This document shows, piece after piece, positions 28,921 through 37,358 of a stretch of DNA of 64,000 bases (position 1 is the stretch's first letter; every line of letters starts with the position of its first letter). The stretch spans positions 682,001 through 746,000 of the forward strand of contig NZ_BQUV01000002.1 of the NCBI RefSeq assembly GCF_022835695.1, in the 5' to 3' direction. The notes below the pieces were generated by a model, which saw only the letters and a program-made list of their open reading frames with translations, was not told where the DNA came from and searched no databases. This DNA is from Bradyrhizobium sp. Ce-3. Lineage in GTDB: Bacteria > Pseudomonadota > Alphaproteobacteria > Rhizobiales > Xanthobacteraceae. The position numbers were made by a program, and so were the translations under genes.

Positions 28921-29115
28921 TCACAGCCGCAGGCATCGGAACAGTTGCGCCAACGCGGTGTTGGCGGATTGGGCACGGCGCTCGAGGACCTCGGCAGCGG
29001 TGGCGTAGTTGCGTGCCAGGATCTGAAGCGCGCGGCGGGCATCCGGCAGCGTGGACTGCTCCGCCATCTCCAGGCACTGATGCTCGAAGTATCTGAGCTC
29101 CTCAAGTTCGGTCAT
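28921..29115 (-). CDS. Small helical protein of unknown function
   Basis: The 64-residue, mostly helical protein (MTELEELRYFEHQCLEMAEQ, DARRALQILARNYATAAEVL) contains heptad-like leucines that could form a helix bundle. GGACGAA lies upstream of the ATG. Similar short proteins are known to me from Bradyrhizobium without function. The 160 bases between it and rnz hold nothing recognisable. Confidence 0.6.
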   Translation of the reverse strand: MTELEELRYFEHQCLEMAEQSTLPDARRALQILARNYATAAEVLERRAQSANTALAQLFRCLRL

Positions 29116-29387
29116 TTCGATTCGTCCGGTTGGTTCTGCATCTTCGAACCCAGTGCGCTGGCGAGCCAGTGAAAGTTTGGCAAGATTGTTGCGAAGCCCC
29201 GACGATCTGTTCGGAGTGTTTCTGGACGCATGATTTGATAATCACCGCTCCGTGACTGCGGCGGATACAGGAGGCGCGAATCGACAAGCACGCTCGATCG
29301 CTCCAGAATGCCTGAGTCTCGCTTCAGAGGCATTTCACTTGAGCCGGCCACCGCCGGCACGGCATCGAGTTGGCCTTGTTGAACCAG

Positions 29388-29558
29388 ATGAAGAAACGCG
29401 ATTGGGCCTTCGTGGTGGCCTGTGTGGCAGGCGCCGTGCTGTTCGGCGTCTGGAGCGTCCAGATGGGTCTCGCGTTTCATCGATCCCAGCAGGCCGCGAC
29501 CGACCTCTCCAGCTCGCGCCGGCAGAGCCCGGATGGTTCTTCCGCGCATCGCGACTAG
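29388..29558 (+). CDS. Small single-span membrane protein (uncertain)
   Basis: A 56-residue frame starting MKKRDWAFVVACVAGAVLF. One membrane segment (residues 7-26) has a basic N-terminal flank, and a Ser/Arg-rich polar tail follows. The start is chosen for the MKKRDW start; a TTG six codons earlier is possible. It overlaps the 3' end of the convergent gene at 29555 by 4 bases. The membrane segment looks genuine, but no relative is recognised. Confidence 0.45.
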   Translation: MKKRDWAFVVACVAGAVLFGVWSVQMGLAFHRSQQAATDLSSSRRQSPDGSSAHRD

Positions 29559-30037
29559 GCCCAAGCCAGACCCGCGGCGACGGGGGCGTCCTCGTCGTCC
29601 GTCCTCGCAGGCGTGAGCCTCCGGCGGCGCGTGCTGTCCTTGGCGCGACGGTGCCGAATGCCAAATCGGTGCAACGCCATCGGCACCTGCCGCAGCAGGC
29701 CGCGAGCAAACGCCATGGCCTGCCTGACCAGCACCATGGCGGTGGCCACGCGCGTGAACAGGCCGATCAGGAAGATCATCGAGAGGATGTCGATATAGGC
29801 CAGCGCGTCGCCGACCAGCATCAATTCGGGAGGCAGCGGAATCCGGTGCCAATAGGCACCGATCACGATGACCACCGGGATCAGCGCAATCAGCTTGCGC
29901 AATGTCAGCCGGTCGAGCAACGCCGCGAGATCGACGACCAGGACCTGCCAGAGCCAGTCGCCAAGCGCCGCCGGCTTGTCGATCGTCCAACTCTTCCACA
30001 ACGGCTGCCATAGCCGCAGCCACACCCGTTTCCACAT
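29555..30037 (-). CDS. Membrane protein of unknown function
   Basis: The start is set at MWKRVWLRLWQPLWKSW. The 160-residue product has an amphipathic Trp-rich N-terminus, membrane segments at about residues 48-70 and 78-100, and a strongly basic C-terminal tail with RHRRAKDSTRRRR. There is no recognised domain. It lies 37 bases downstream of the 53-residue gene and may share its transcript. Confidence 0.6.
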   Translation of the reverse strand: MWKRVWLRLWQPLWKSWTIDKPAALGDWLWQVLVVDLAALLDRLTLRKLIALIPVVIVIGAYWHRIPLPPELMLVGDALAYIDILSMIFLIGLFTRVATAMVLVRQAMAFARGLLRQVPMALHRFGIRHRRAKDSTRRRRLTPARTDDEDAPVAAGLAWA

Positions 30038-30074
30038 CGCGCGGTCCACCTTGTCCTGGGGCGATAATGGCGGG

Positions 30075-30236
30075 CTACGGCTTGGACGCCTCGCTGCCGT
30101 CGCCCTCGGCGGCGGCGCCTTGCGCATCGGCGGAATCGGCCGATGGGAAAATGCGCTCGTAGTTCGCGCGGGCCTCGCGAATCAGACGCGCGCGCTCCCG
30201 TTCGGACTTCGAGATGAACCTGATGATCTCACCCAT
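30075..30236 (-). CDS. Small basic/acidic protein of unknown function
   Basis: The 53-residue protein begins MGEIIRFISKSERERARLI and ends in an acidic Ala/Ser-rich tail. The N-terminal phrase is familiar from small proteins across Bradyrhizobium and relatives. TTGGAGAG precedes the ATG at good spacing. It is soluble, probably helical at residues 10-30. Function unknown. Confidence 0.68.
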   Translation of the reverse strand: MGEIIRFISKSERERARLIREARANYERIFPSADSADAQGAAAEGDGSEASKP

Positions 30237-30325
30237 GTGCTCTCCAATGCAAAGGGGACAATTATCCAACCCCGGCAATGCAACCATCGTGCCTGACGGC
30301 CGCGTGGCCGGCGTCCATGCTCCGC

Positions 30326-30586
30326 TCAGCGGATCGCCCGCGGCGGCACCCTCTGCTGGCTGAACGCAACGCGCGGATTGATGCCGCAGCTGGCAGCGCG
30401 GCCTGACGCCGACGCCTGGCACTGCTGGTAGGTCTGGTAGCCGCAATAGCCGGGATATCCCTCCTCCTTGCCCTGGATGCACCAGGGATAGTCGTAGGGG
30501 TCGGCCGTCGCCGGCTGCGCGGCGCCGACAATCCAGCTCGTCCCGAGCGCCGCGAACGCCAGAATTGCCCATTTCGACCTGCGCAT
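30326..30586 (-). CDS. DUF3551 family small exported protein
   Basis: The start is set at MRRSKWAILAFAALG, behind GGAAGGAAG. The 86-residue protein has a signal peptide ending PATA. The mature part carries DPYDYPWCIQGKEEGYPGYC, then CGYQTYQQCQASASGR and SCGINP, with four cysteines in the DUF3551 pattern (Tyr-rich start, C-C spacing, TYQQC). The family is abundant in Bradyrhizobium and of unknown function. A periplasmic location is expected. Confidence 0.85.
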   Translation of the reverse strand: MRRSKWAILAFAALGTSWIVGAAQPATADPYDYPWCIQGKEEGYPGYCGYQTYQQCQASASGRAASCGINPRVAFSQQRVPPRAIR

Positions 30587-30751
30587 GATGCTGCTTCCTT
30601 CCTCGATCGGCACCCAGCCGTTGATCTAGGTACGCCGGCCGGATCTGCGAGGTTTCTGGGTCGCCGCCTCAAGAAGCTGTGACCCGGGCGTCAGGCCATA
30701 TGTGAGGCGCGTTTCAGGCGGGCGGCCGCCCGAATGCGCAAGGGACCGCAC

Positions 30752-30796
30752 AAAAAAATACGAGGCCCGGTGTGCCTAGGAGCCCGGGCCTCGTAT
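30752..30796 (-). terminator. Intrinsic terminator downstream of the 3-hydroxyacyl-CoA dehydrogenase gene
   Basis: On the minus strand TACGAGGCCCGG pairs with CCGGGCCTCGTA across an 11-14 base loop and is followed by seven Ts (30752-30758). It is a textbook intrinsic terminator, about 100 bases past the stop. Confidence 0.9.
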
Positions 30797-30897
30797 CTGA
30801 TGTCCCCCGCCTCAGTGGCGGATCAGGAGCTGTGGTTACGCGAGCTTGTCCGCGCGATCTATCCCGGATGACTACGGGGTCGGACGCGCGTAAGGCC

Positions 30898-31749
30898 TCA
30901 CTTGCTGTAGCTGTAGAATCCCTGCCCTGTCTTGCGGCCGAGATGACCGGCATCGACCATCTCCTTCAGCAGCGGCGCCGGCCGGTATTTGGGATCGTTG
31001 AAGCCGGTGTAAAACACCTCCATCACCGACAGCATCGTGTCGAGCCCGATCAAATCGGCGAGCGCGAGCGGGCCGATCGGATGGTTGCAGCCGAGCTTCA
31101 TGCCGGCGTCGATCTCCTCCGCGGTCGCGATGCCTTCCTGCAGCGCGAAGATCGCCTCGTTGATCATCGGGCACAGGATGCGGTTCACCGCAAAGCCCGG
31201 GCTGTTCTTGGCGGTGATCGCGACCTTGCCGACGCGCTTGGCGAAGGCTTCGGCCTTGGCGACCGTGTCGTCCGAGGTCTGCAAGCCGCGGATCAATTCG
31301 AGCAGCGCCATCACCGGCACCGGATTGAAGAAGTGCATGCCGATGAAGCGGTCGGGACGATCGGTCGAGGCCGCAAGGCGGGTGATCGAGATCGACGAAG
31401 TGTTGGTCGCGACCAGCGTGCTCGGCTTCAGCCCGGCACACAGATCCTTCAGGATCTTGATCTTCAACTCCTCGTTCTCAGTCGCGGCTTCGATCACGAG
31501 ATCGCAGGCGGCGAGCTTCGACTTGTCGGTGGTTGCATCGATGCGCCCGAGCGTCGCGTCGCGATCGGCCGCAGTCATCTTCTCCTTGGCGACCAGGCGA
31601 TCGAGGCTGGTCCCGACGGTCTTCAGGCCGCGTTGCACCGCCGCGTCGGAGATATCCACCATGGTGACACCGAGCCCCGCTGCCGCGCAGATCTGCGCGA
31701 TGCCGTTGCCCATGGTCCCGGCGCCGATAATGCCTACCGTCTCGATCAT
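30898..31749 (-). CDS. 3-hydroxybutyryl-CoA dehydrogenase
   Basis: The start is set at [19 protein letters not shown]; 38 upstream codons are discarded. The 283-residue enzyme oxidises (S)-3-hydroxyacyl-CoA, or reduces acetoacetyl-CoA, with NAD(P). The N-terminal Rossmann motif [11 protein letters not shown] begins at residue 9. [10 protein letters not shown] and the catalytic-region signature [14 protein letters not shown] follow. The C-terminal helical domain includes GFAVNRIL and [18 protein letters not shown]. Length and motifs fit the hbd/paaH family used in butanoate or phenylacetate metabolism; the local context does not decide between them. Confidence 0.92.
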   Translation of the reverse strand: MIETVGIIGAGTMGNGIAQICAAAGLGVTMVDISDAAVQRGLKTVGTSLDRLVAKEKMTAADRDATLGRIDATTDKSKLAACDLVIEAATENEELKIKILKDLCAGLKPSTLVATNTSSISITRLAASTDRPDRFIGMHFFNPVPVMALLELIRGLQTSDDTVAKAEAFAKRVGKVAITAKNSPGFAVNRILCPMINEAIFALQEGIATAEEIDAGMKLGCNHPIGPLALADLIGLDTMLSVMEVFYTGFNDPKYRPAPLLKEMVDAGHLGRKTGQGFYSYSK

Positions 31750-31884
31750 TGTTTCAGTCCCTCGTCGCTTGCGCGGCCGCGCGGCCACGTCGTCAAACAC
31801 GGCGGACCATGGGTCCGCGGCTGGCGCATGAATAGCAGTCCGGCCGCACGGCCGATACAGCATCCGACGGTATTCTGGTGAGGT

Positions 31885-32097
31885 CTATTCGGGGCGCGGC
31901 GGCAACGGCCGCCGCGGCGGAACCGCGGTACGTGACGGCACGTCCGTCCGGGATGGCTCCGCCCTGCGCGACGGCTCGAGCGCGCGGTTGAGCCGCACGA
32001 TCCACCAGGCCAGCCGCCCGTAGCTGCGGCGCAGCGCCGGTACGAGCCCTTCATCGATGTCCTGGTCACGATCCATACCCCTATCGTTAACGTGCAT
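31885..32097 (-). CDS. Small Arg/Pro-rich protein (start uncertain)
   Basis: The frame encodes about 70 residues from MHVNDRGMDRDQDIDE; a start at the internal ATG (32076, MDRDQDIDEG) is equally possible. The first part (GLVPALRRSYGRLAWWIVRLN) looks like an amphipathic helix. The rest is a low-complexity Arg/Pro/Ser tail. No family is recognised, and low complexity makes the call uncertain. Confidence 0.4.
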   Translation of the reverse strand: MHVNDRGMDRDQDIDEGLVPALRRSYGRLAWWIVRLNRALEPSRRAEPSRTDVPSRTAVPPRRPLPPRPE

Positions 32098-32330
32098 CCT
32101 TGAAGGAACGGTGAGCATCATCACGTACAGCGCGGGCAACCGTTAGGAAGTTGGCAACTATTTCGCGCAAGCCTCCCCGGGTTGACGGCGCAGGCATCGG
32201 TAATCTCCCGGATTGCGGGCGGAAGGCCTTGCGCCGCAGCATCGCCTTGCCGGTGCGACTCGCATTTAGTTGATCGAATTTTCCGCGGCGCGCCGCGACA
32301 TAAGGAAATTAGACGACGAGGGCTACGCCC

Positions 32331-32480
32331 ATGCTTGCTGAAAAATTCATTTTGCTGCTCGAGACGTTGCTTAACGGCCAGACCCATTCAGACGGAAGCC
32401 CGCGCGTGGTGAGCACCTCGCCCCACGTCCCGGTCAAGCTCCCGAGTGGAAACCGACAGGACGGCAACCGCCCTCGCTAG
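32331..32480 (+). CDS. 49-residue small protein
   Basis: A short gene starting MLAEKFILLLETLLNG, with the conserved-looking centre SDGSPRVVSTSPHVPVKLP and a polar tail. GAGGG lies 7 bases before the ATG. Proteins with this start and the SPRVVSTSPHVPV phrase are known to me from Bradyrhizobium and Rhodopseudomonas, without function. The N-terminal helix is amphipathic to hydrophobic. About 190 bases upstream carry no gene. Confidence 0.7.
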   Translation: MLAEKFILLLETLLNGQTHSDGSPRVVSTSPHVPVKLPSGNRQDGNRPR

Positions 32481-32597
32481 CTTCCTGCCGAGGCAGGTCG
32501 GTCGTGACATGCCGGCGCGAGCCCCTCGCCCGTGATCCAGCTCATAGTTGGCGACGGTGAGCCACGCTACATCACACCCGCAACGAAGCGGTGCGGC

Positions 32598-32813
32598 ATG
32601 GACGACGAGACCGACAGCAAGACCGATTTCGGCGGCATCGCGGTCGCAATCTGCGTCGCGGCCTACACCGCGATCATGCTTGCCTATCTTGCCCAAAACG
32701 ATCTCGGCCTGAGCGCGACGCAGACACGTCATCTCTCGATGGCGGCCGCGCTGTTCCTCGCGCTGCCGATCGCGCTGGATCTGCTGCGCGCCGGACCCGG
32801 CAACGCGCGCTGA
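32598..32813 (+). CDS. Small two-span membrane protein
   Basis: The start is set at MDDETDSKTDFGGIAVAI; an in-frame ATG 22 codons earlier is less likely. The 71-residue product has an acidic N-terminus and two hydrophobic segments (about residues 12-32 and 46-64). No family is recognised, though the composition and hydrophobic pattern are those of a real gene. Confidence 0.55.
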   Translation: MDDETDSKTDFGGIAVAICVAAYTAIMLAYLAQNDLGLSATQTRHLSMAAALFLALPIALDLLRAGPGNAR

Positions 32814-32941
32814 CGCCGGCGGCGCCGCGCCAGCCGGGCCCGATCTCCCCCACCGCAAGCGCGCCTGCGCAACATAGCGCTAGGTGAAGCGACGCGAATC
32901 AGCGTTAGTTTGCAACTGATCGCTTCGTGGGATTTGGCGGC

Positions 32942-33214
32942 ATGACCCAGCCCGACGTGTTTGATCACAAAGTTCTGGATCAGAAGGTTCTGGACCAGAA
33001 CATTCGCGAACTGCAGGAGTGGCTCCGCAAAGCCTGGCAGCAACTCGCGGACCCTTCGCTCACCGCCTTCTCGCGCCGCGAATTGCGCAACCAGATGAAG
33101 CAGTGCAACGCCGATTTGCGCGTGCAGCTGCAGGCCGCTTCGAAGCAAATGCTCGGGCAGCCCGCCTCGTCCGGCAAGAAATTCGCGAGGCCCGAGCTGC
33201 GGATCCTCGCCTGA
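32942..33214 (+). CDS. Small helical protein of unknown function
   Basis: The start is set at MTQPDVFDHKVLDQKVLDQ, where a KVLDQ unit is repeated. The 90-residue protein continues with ELQEWLRKAWQQLADPSLTA and RRELRNQMKQCNADLRVQLQ, both strongly helical. It is basic and soluble. The 255 bases downstream, before the next gene, contain only a diverged copy of a dispersed repeat. Confidence 0.65.
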   Translation: MTQPDVFDHKVLDQKVLDQNIRELQEWLRKAWQQLADPSLTAFSRRELRNQMKQCNADLRVQLQAASKQMLGQPASSGKKFARPELRILA

Positions 33215-33215
33215 C

Positions 33216-33281
33216 GCGTTTCCCGAGCGAACCGGAATCCCGGTTGGCGTGAAGAAAAGCCGTCAAAACAAAACGCTGGAG
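33216..33281. repeat. Diverged copy of the dispersed repeat seen at 7781-7881
   Basis: CGCGTTTCCCGAGCGAACCG, GGCGTGAAGAAAAGCCGTC and AAAACAAAACGCT align with the left part of the 7781 element; the terminal hairpin part is missing. It lies just after a stop codon. Confidence 0.6.
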
Positions 33282-33475
33282 GTTGCCGGCAGGCGTACAC
33301 ACATGCTGCTGTCATCCGCGCCAGCGCGCCAAAATGCCGCGATTTCCTGCTGCATGCGCGCCATACGCACCCTCTGCTTGTGCAGGGGCCCACGACGAGG
33401 CAGAGCAAAACGGCTCCACTATGCCTATATTGGGCGCCGTACAGCGGCCGATGCCGCCAACGCTTAGGGACTCCC

Positions 33476-34762
33476 GTGTTATATCTGGAACTTGCGATCG
33501 TGGCGGTCTTGATCGTCGTCAACGGTCTGTTGTCGATGTCGGAACTCGCGATCGTCTCCTCCCGTCCGGCGCGACTGGCGGCGCTGGTCGAACGCGGCGT
33601 CAGCGGTTCGCGCCGCGCGCTTGCGCTGGCCTCCGATCCCGGAAAATTCCTGTCCACGGTGCAGATCGGCATCACCCTGATCGGCGTGCTGTCGGGCGCC
33701 TTTTCGGGCGCAACGCTCGGCCAGCGGCTCTCGCAATGGCTGTTCGAGCTTGGTGTGCCGGCAAACGTCGCCGACGCCGCCGGTGTCGGCATCGTCGTCG
33801 GCGTCATCACCTATGCCTCGCTGATTGTCGGCGAGCTGGTGCCGAAGCAGATCGCGCTACGCGATCCGGAGGCGATCGCGGTCAAGGCTGCGCCGGCGAT
33901 GACGGTGATGGCCAAACTGTCGCTGCCGGTGGTGTGGCTGCTCGACCGCTCCGGCAAATCGTTGCTGTGGCTGCTCGGCCATCGCGAGGATGCGCAGGAC
34001 CGCGTCAGCGAGGACGAGATCAAGACGCTGGTGGTGGAAGCCGAGAACGCCGGCGTACTGGAGCCCGGCGAAAAGGAGATGATCGCCGGCGTGATGCGGC
34101 TCGGCGATCTGCCGGTCGGTGCCGTGATGACGCCGCGCCACGAGGTCAGCCTGATCGACCTCGCCGCGCCCGCGCCGGAAATCCTGTCGACGCTGCAGAA
34201 GAGCAATCACTCGCGCTGCGTGGTGTTCGACGGCAACCGCGACCATGCGCTCGGCATCGTGCAGGCCAAGGACGTGCTCGACGTCTATCTCGCGGGCCAG
34301 GCGCCCGACATCCGCGCGCTGACGCGCGATGCGCCGATCATCCCGGAGACCGTCGACGCCCGCGACGTGGTCGCGATCCTGCGCGACTCCGCGGTGCATA
34401 TCGGCCTCGTCCACGACGAATACGGCACCTTCCAGGGCGTCGTCACCAGCGCCGACATCCTCGAGGCCATCGTCGGCGCCTTCCACACCGAGGAAGGGCC
34501 GGCCGAGCCCGCTTACGTCAGGCGTGCCGACGGCTCCTATCTGATCTCGGGCTGGATGCCGGCGCTGGAGTTCAGCGAGTTGCTCGGTATCGCACTGCCC
34601 TCGCCGCGGCCCTACCAGACCGCGGCCGGCTTTCTGCTGCATGCATTCGGCGCGATCCCGGATGTCGGCGCGAAAACCATCGCGCAGGGCTGGGACTTCG
34701 AGATCGTCGATCTCGACGGCAGGCGCATCGACAAGGTGCTGGCGAGCAAGCAGCCGGCCTGA
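33476..34762 (+). CDS. CNNM/CorC-type (hemolysin family) CBS-domain membrane protein
   Basis: A 428-residue protein starting at GTG (VLYLELAIVAVLIVVNGLLS) with TTAGGGA upstream; the extra 32 upstream codons look non-coding. A DUF21 (CNNM) membrane domain covers residues 1-190, including SMSELAIVSSRPARL, TVQIGITLIGVLSGAFSG and GELVPKQIALRDP. Two CBS domains (about 205-320) contain VMTPRHEVSLID and GLVHDEYGTFQGVVT. A C-terminal CorC_HlyC domain (about 340-420) follows. The family is linked to Mg/Co efflux; older hemolysin names are misleading. It stands alone. Confidence 0.92.
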   Translation: MLYLELAIVAVLIVVNGLLSMSELAIVSSRPARLAALVERGVSGSRRALALASDPGKFLSTVQIGITLIGVLSGAFSGATLGQRLSQWLFELGVPANVADAAGVGIVVGVITYASLIVGELVPKQIALRDPEAIAVKAAPAMTVMAKLSLPVVWLLDRSGKSLLWLLGHREDAQDRVSEDEIKTLVVEAENAGVLEPGEKEMIAGVMRLGDLPVGAVMTPRHEVSLIDLAAPAPEILSTLQKSNHSRCVVFDGNRDHALGIVQAKDVLDVYLAGQAPDIRALTRDAPIIPETVDARDVVAILRDSAVHIGLVHDEYGTFQGVVTSADILEAIVGAFHTEEGPAEPAYVRRADGSYLISGWMPALEFSELLGIALPSPRPYQTAAGFLLHAFGAIPDVGAKTIAQGWDFEIVDLDGRRIDKVLASKQPA

Positions 34763-34879
34763 CATTGCCAGCCGGCCGGCCTGTTGATAACGGGCAGGAC
34801 AGCGAAACAGGCGGCCGCCGTGTGCTATCGGCATGACGGCTGCCGAAATCCCTCCGAGTAACCCTACGGATTTGATCCC

Positions 34880-35479
34880 ATGCGCATTACCCTTGTCGGT
34901 TCCCGCCATTTCGGCGTGACGACCCTGAACATGCTGCGCGAGCACCACGTCACGCTGGTCAGGGTGGTCGTCCATGACGGCGAGGACCGGTTGGCGGCCG
35001 CGGCCAGGGCGGCCGGCATCGAGGTCGTCGTCCAGGCCGATCCCAAGGTGGTCACGGCCGCCGAGATCGCGCCGGGCACCGAATTGATCGTGACCGCCCA
35101 TAGCCATGCCCGTGTCAGCAAGGAGGCGCTCGCCGTCGCCAAGCTCGGCGGCATCGGCTACCACCCGTCGCTGCTGCCGCGTCACCGCGGCATCGCCGCG
35201 GTGGAATGGACCATCAAGGAAGGCGATCCGATCGCCGGCGGCAGCATCTATCACCTCGCTGACCGTATGGACGCCGGCGCGATCGCCGCCCAGGACTGGG
35301 TGTTCGTCAAGAAGGGCGAGACCGCCCGCGAGCTGTGGGAGCGCGCGCTGGCGCCGCTCGGGCTGCGTCTGCTCGGCGAGGTCATCGACTATGGCAAGGT
35401 CAACGGCTCGCTGCCGGCCAAGGCCCAGGACGAGCAGTTCGCGACCAAGGCGCCCAATCTGAGCCCCGGCAAGCACTGA
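34880..35479 (+). CDS. Formyltransferase-family protein
   Basis: A 199-residue single-domain formyl transferase of the Fmt/PurN fold. The start MRITLVGSRHFGVTTLNML is the family N-terminus. The active-site stretch is GYHPSLLPRHRGIAAVEWTI, where His and the later Asp in RMDAGAIAAQ match catalytic positions; the usual preceding Asn is replaced by Tyr. The C-terminal tRNA-binding domain of methionyl-tRNA formyltransferase is absent, so it is not Fmt itself. It presumably moves a formyl group from 10-formyl-THF to a small substrate, not identifiable here. Confidence 0.82.
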   Translation: MRITLVGSRHFGVTTLNMLREHHVTLVRVVVHDGEDRLAAAARAAGIEVVVQADPKVVTAAEIAPGTELIVTAHSHARVSKEALAVAKLGGIGYHPSLLPRHRGIAAVEWTIKEGDPIAGGSIYHLADRMDAGAIAAQDWVFVKKGETARELWERALAPLGLRLLGEVIDYGKVNGSLPAKAQDEQFATKAPNLSPGKH

Positions 35480-35486
35480 TCGATAC

Positions 35487-35506
35487 CCCGGTATTAAAAT
35501 ACCGGG
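35487..35506. terminator. Short perfect hairpin after the formyltransferase gene
   Basis: CCCGGTATT pairs with AATACCGGG around a two-base AA centre, 8 bases after the stop codon. There is no U-tract. It may be an RNA-stabilising hairpin or an operator-like palindrome. Confidence 0.45.
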
Positions 35507-35671
35507 ATACTTCGGCGCCGGTTCAGATTCTTCGTTCCCGATCCGGAACCGAATTCACCATGATGTGTTTGAGTTCACAGGAACATCTGTGACTCCCGCG
35601 ACGCAGCAAATTTTGAACACATTGTGACAGGATAAGCCGCGTCATCACACGAAATTACAGGGATTTGATTC

Positions 35672-36031
35672 ATGCGTTCGATCCGCATTCGCGACCTGCT
35701 TTTGCTCATTTCGGTCGCTTCAACTGCCGCCCTCACCGCCGCTCCCGCATCCGCTCAGCAGCCTTATGACGGCCTCTGGAACGTCACAGTCGTCACCAAG
35801 ACCGGAAGCTGCGAGCCGTCGCAGAGCTCGACCGTGACCGTGGCAGAAGGAAAGATCTCGGCGCAGGGCGCGGCGATCTCCGGCACCGTCGGCAGCGGGG
35901 GACTTGTGCGAGTCTCGATCAATGGTGCATATGCGAACGGACAACTCAGTGGCAACTCCGGATCGGGGAAGTGGAATGGGGCATCAGCTGGCGTACCGTG
36001 CAGCGGCCGATGGGAAGCATCCCGTCAGTAA
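35672..36031 (+). CDS. Small exported protein of unknown function
   Basis: A 119-residue protein with a signal peptide ending ASAQQ. The mature part (YDGLWNVTVVTKTGSC, then SGTVGSGGLVRVSING and GKWNGASAGVPCSGRWEA) has two cysteines and the repeated Gly/Ser strand pattern of a small beta barrel. Proteins with this DGLWNV...GRWEA frame are common in Bradyrhizobium. The next gene starts inside its 3' end and seems to encode a related type of protein. Confidence 0.7.
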   Translation: MRSIRIRDLLLLISVASTAALTAAPASAQQPYDGLWNVTVVTKTGSCEPSQSSTVTVAEGKISAQGAAISGTVGSGGLVRVSINGAYANGQLSGNSGSGKWNGASAGVPCSGRWEASRQ

Positions 36032-36530
36032 GATTTCCAGCGCATCAAGTTTCTTCGCCATCGCGCGGCGGCCAGCAATTGCAGCCGCCGCGTTTTTCGT
36101 GACCGCACTCGCAAGCAGCGCGTGCCATGCCCAGTCCGGCCCGTTCGCCGGCATGGCGGGCACCTGGTCGGGCGCCGGCTCAGTCACCCTGGACGACGGA
36201 TCCAGCGAGCGGATCCGCTGCCGCGCGACCTATCGCGTCGGCGGACCCAAGATGACCATGAGCCTCACCTGCGCCAGCGACGCCTACAAGTTCAACCTGG
36301 CAGCCGACGTGGAGGCTGAAGGCAGCGCGGTCAGCGGGTCCTGGAGCGAGTCCAGCCGCAATGTCAGCGGCGACCTGCGCGGTCGCGGCGGTGGCGGCAA
36401 CTTCCAGGTCGTTGCGAGCGCGCCCGGCTTCAACGCCGACATCTCGATGCGCACCGCCGGCAACAAGCAGTCCGTCACCATTCGGGCCGACAGCCAGTTC
36501 CGCGGCGCCAACATCACGCTGACGAAGTAA
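35976..36530 (+). CDS. Exported protein of unknown function, overlapping the gene before it
   Basis: The ATG at 35976 (MGHQLAYRAAADG) has GGGGAAG just upstream and overlaps the preceding gene by 56 bases in another frame. The 184-residue product has an unusually long N-terminal region before the hydrophobic signal core (AIAAAAFFVTALASSACHAQ). The mature domain (GTWSGAGSVTLDDGSSERIRC, TYRVGGPKMTMSLTC) is predicted all-beta and ends RGANITLTK. It is followed by a strong terminator. Function unknown. Confidence 0.65.
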   Translation: MGHQLAYRAAADGKHPVSKISSASSFFAIARRPAIAAAAFFVTALASSACHAQSGPFAGMAGTWSGAGSVTLDDGSSERIRCRATYRVGGPKMTMSLTCASDAYKFNLAADVEAEGSAVSGSWSESSRNVSGDLRGRGGGGNFQVVASAPGFNADISMRTAGNKQSVTIRADSQFRGANITLTK

Positions 36531-36546
36531 CCGGCCTTCAGACAAC

Positions 36547-36581
36547 AACGCCCCCGGGACCCAAATCCTGCGGGCGTTTTT
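36547..36581 (+). terminator. Intrinsic terminator
   Basis: AACGCCC pairs with GGGCGTT, followed by TTTTT, 17 bases past the stop of the exported protein gene and just before the convergent 68-residue gene. Confidence 0.85.
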
Positions 36582-36598
36582 CATTGGCCATGCGCTCG

Positions 36599-36805
36599 CT
36601 ACGCCGTGCGTGGCTTGCCAAGATTCTCGGCGGTCTGCTGGATGGTGCGGGCGATCAACAGCGCCTGATCCTTGGTGACCGCAAAATCGTGCACGCCTTT
36701 GTCCGTCGTCATGGAGATCACCATGATATCCGGTTGTTGCTCCGGCCAGCCGGTCGCGAACCCCGTGAGGAGCTCGGGCGCCTTTCGCATGTTGCTCGTG
36801 TTCAT
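36599..36805 (-). CDS. Small protein of unknown function, coupled to RidA
   Basis: A 68-residue soluble protein (MNTSNMRKAPELLTGFATGW, ...VISMTTDKGVHDFAVTKDQA, then a helix with LLIARTIQQTAENL). It starts 11 bases after the stop of the RidA-type gene, so the two are one transcript. The composition is normal for a gene, but I recognise no family. Confidence 0.65.
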   Translation of the reverse strand: MNTSNMRKAPELLTGFATGWPEQQPDIMVISMTTDKGVHDFAVTKDQALLIARTIQQTAENLGKPRTA

Positions 36806-36816
36806 CGCTGAAGGTC

Positions 36817-37215
36817 CTATGCTGTGGGAATGAACGCCGTCACCTCGATCTCGACCTTGGCGCGCTGATCGACCAAGCCGTCGATATAGAGCAGCGTGGA
36901 TGGCGGGAAATTGCGCCCGAGCGTCTCCTTCCACGCGGCGCCGATACCGGCGCCCGCGGCCTCGTATTCGCTGCGGCTGGTCAGGTACCAGGTCAGCCGG
37001 ACGATGTGCTCGGGCCCGGCGCCGGCCTCGTTCAACAGCTTGATGATCCGCTTCAGCGCGGTGCCGACCTGGGCGGCCATCTCGGGCGCGTAGTCGCCCT
37101 TCTCGTCGCCGCCGGTCTGCCCGGCCAGCACGATCCATTTGCCGGGCGCGTCGAACGCGACGCCGTGCGAGAAGCCCCGGGGTTTCGACCATTCGGCCGG
37201 TTGCAAGACACGCAT
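36817..37215 (-). CDS. RidA (YjgF/YER057c/UK114) family protein
   Basis: A 132-residue protein of the RidA superfamily, whose best-known members hydrolyse reactive enamine/imine intermediates from PLP enzymes. AGGAGGA lies before the ATG. Family features include GKWIVLAGQTGGD, QVGTALKRIIKLLNEAGAGPEHIVRLTWYL and the terminal KVEIEVTAFIPTA. The substrate is unknown, and this subfamily may act in another catabolic pathway. It is divergent from the EamA transporter gene. Confidence 0.9.
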   Translation of the reverse strand: MRVLQPAEWSKPRGFSHGVAFDAPGKWIVLAGQTGGDEKGDYAPEMAAQVGTALKRIIKLLNEAGAGPEHIVRLTWYLTSRSEYEAAGAGIGAAWKETLGRNFPPSTLLYIDGLVDQRAKVEIEVTAFIPTA

Positions 37216-37358
37216 GAGCAGATCCTCCTGATGTGATTATTCCCGACCTGCTTAGCAGAGATCACCTGGTCCGCGCATCACCGCGTCGGCAGAATTGCGC
37301 GTTGCAAATTCATGACAGCTCGCCGATACCCGGCATCCCTCCTCACCTCGTTTCGATC

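Noticed and set aside
29112-30035. Minus-strand frame of 307 codons covering three small genes
   Set aside because: Out of frame with the better-supported genes at 28921-29115 and 29555-30037, and without recognisable motifs.
35511-35540. Second LexA-like box (GTTCAGATTCTTCGTTC)
   Set aside because: The two GTTC halves are nine bases apart, not seven, and no SOS-type gene follows.
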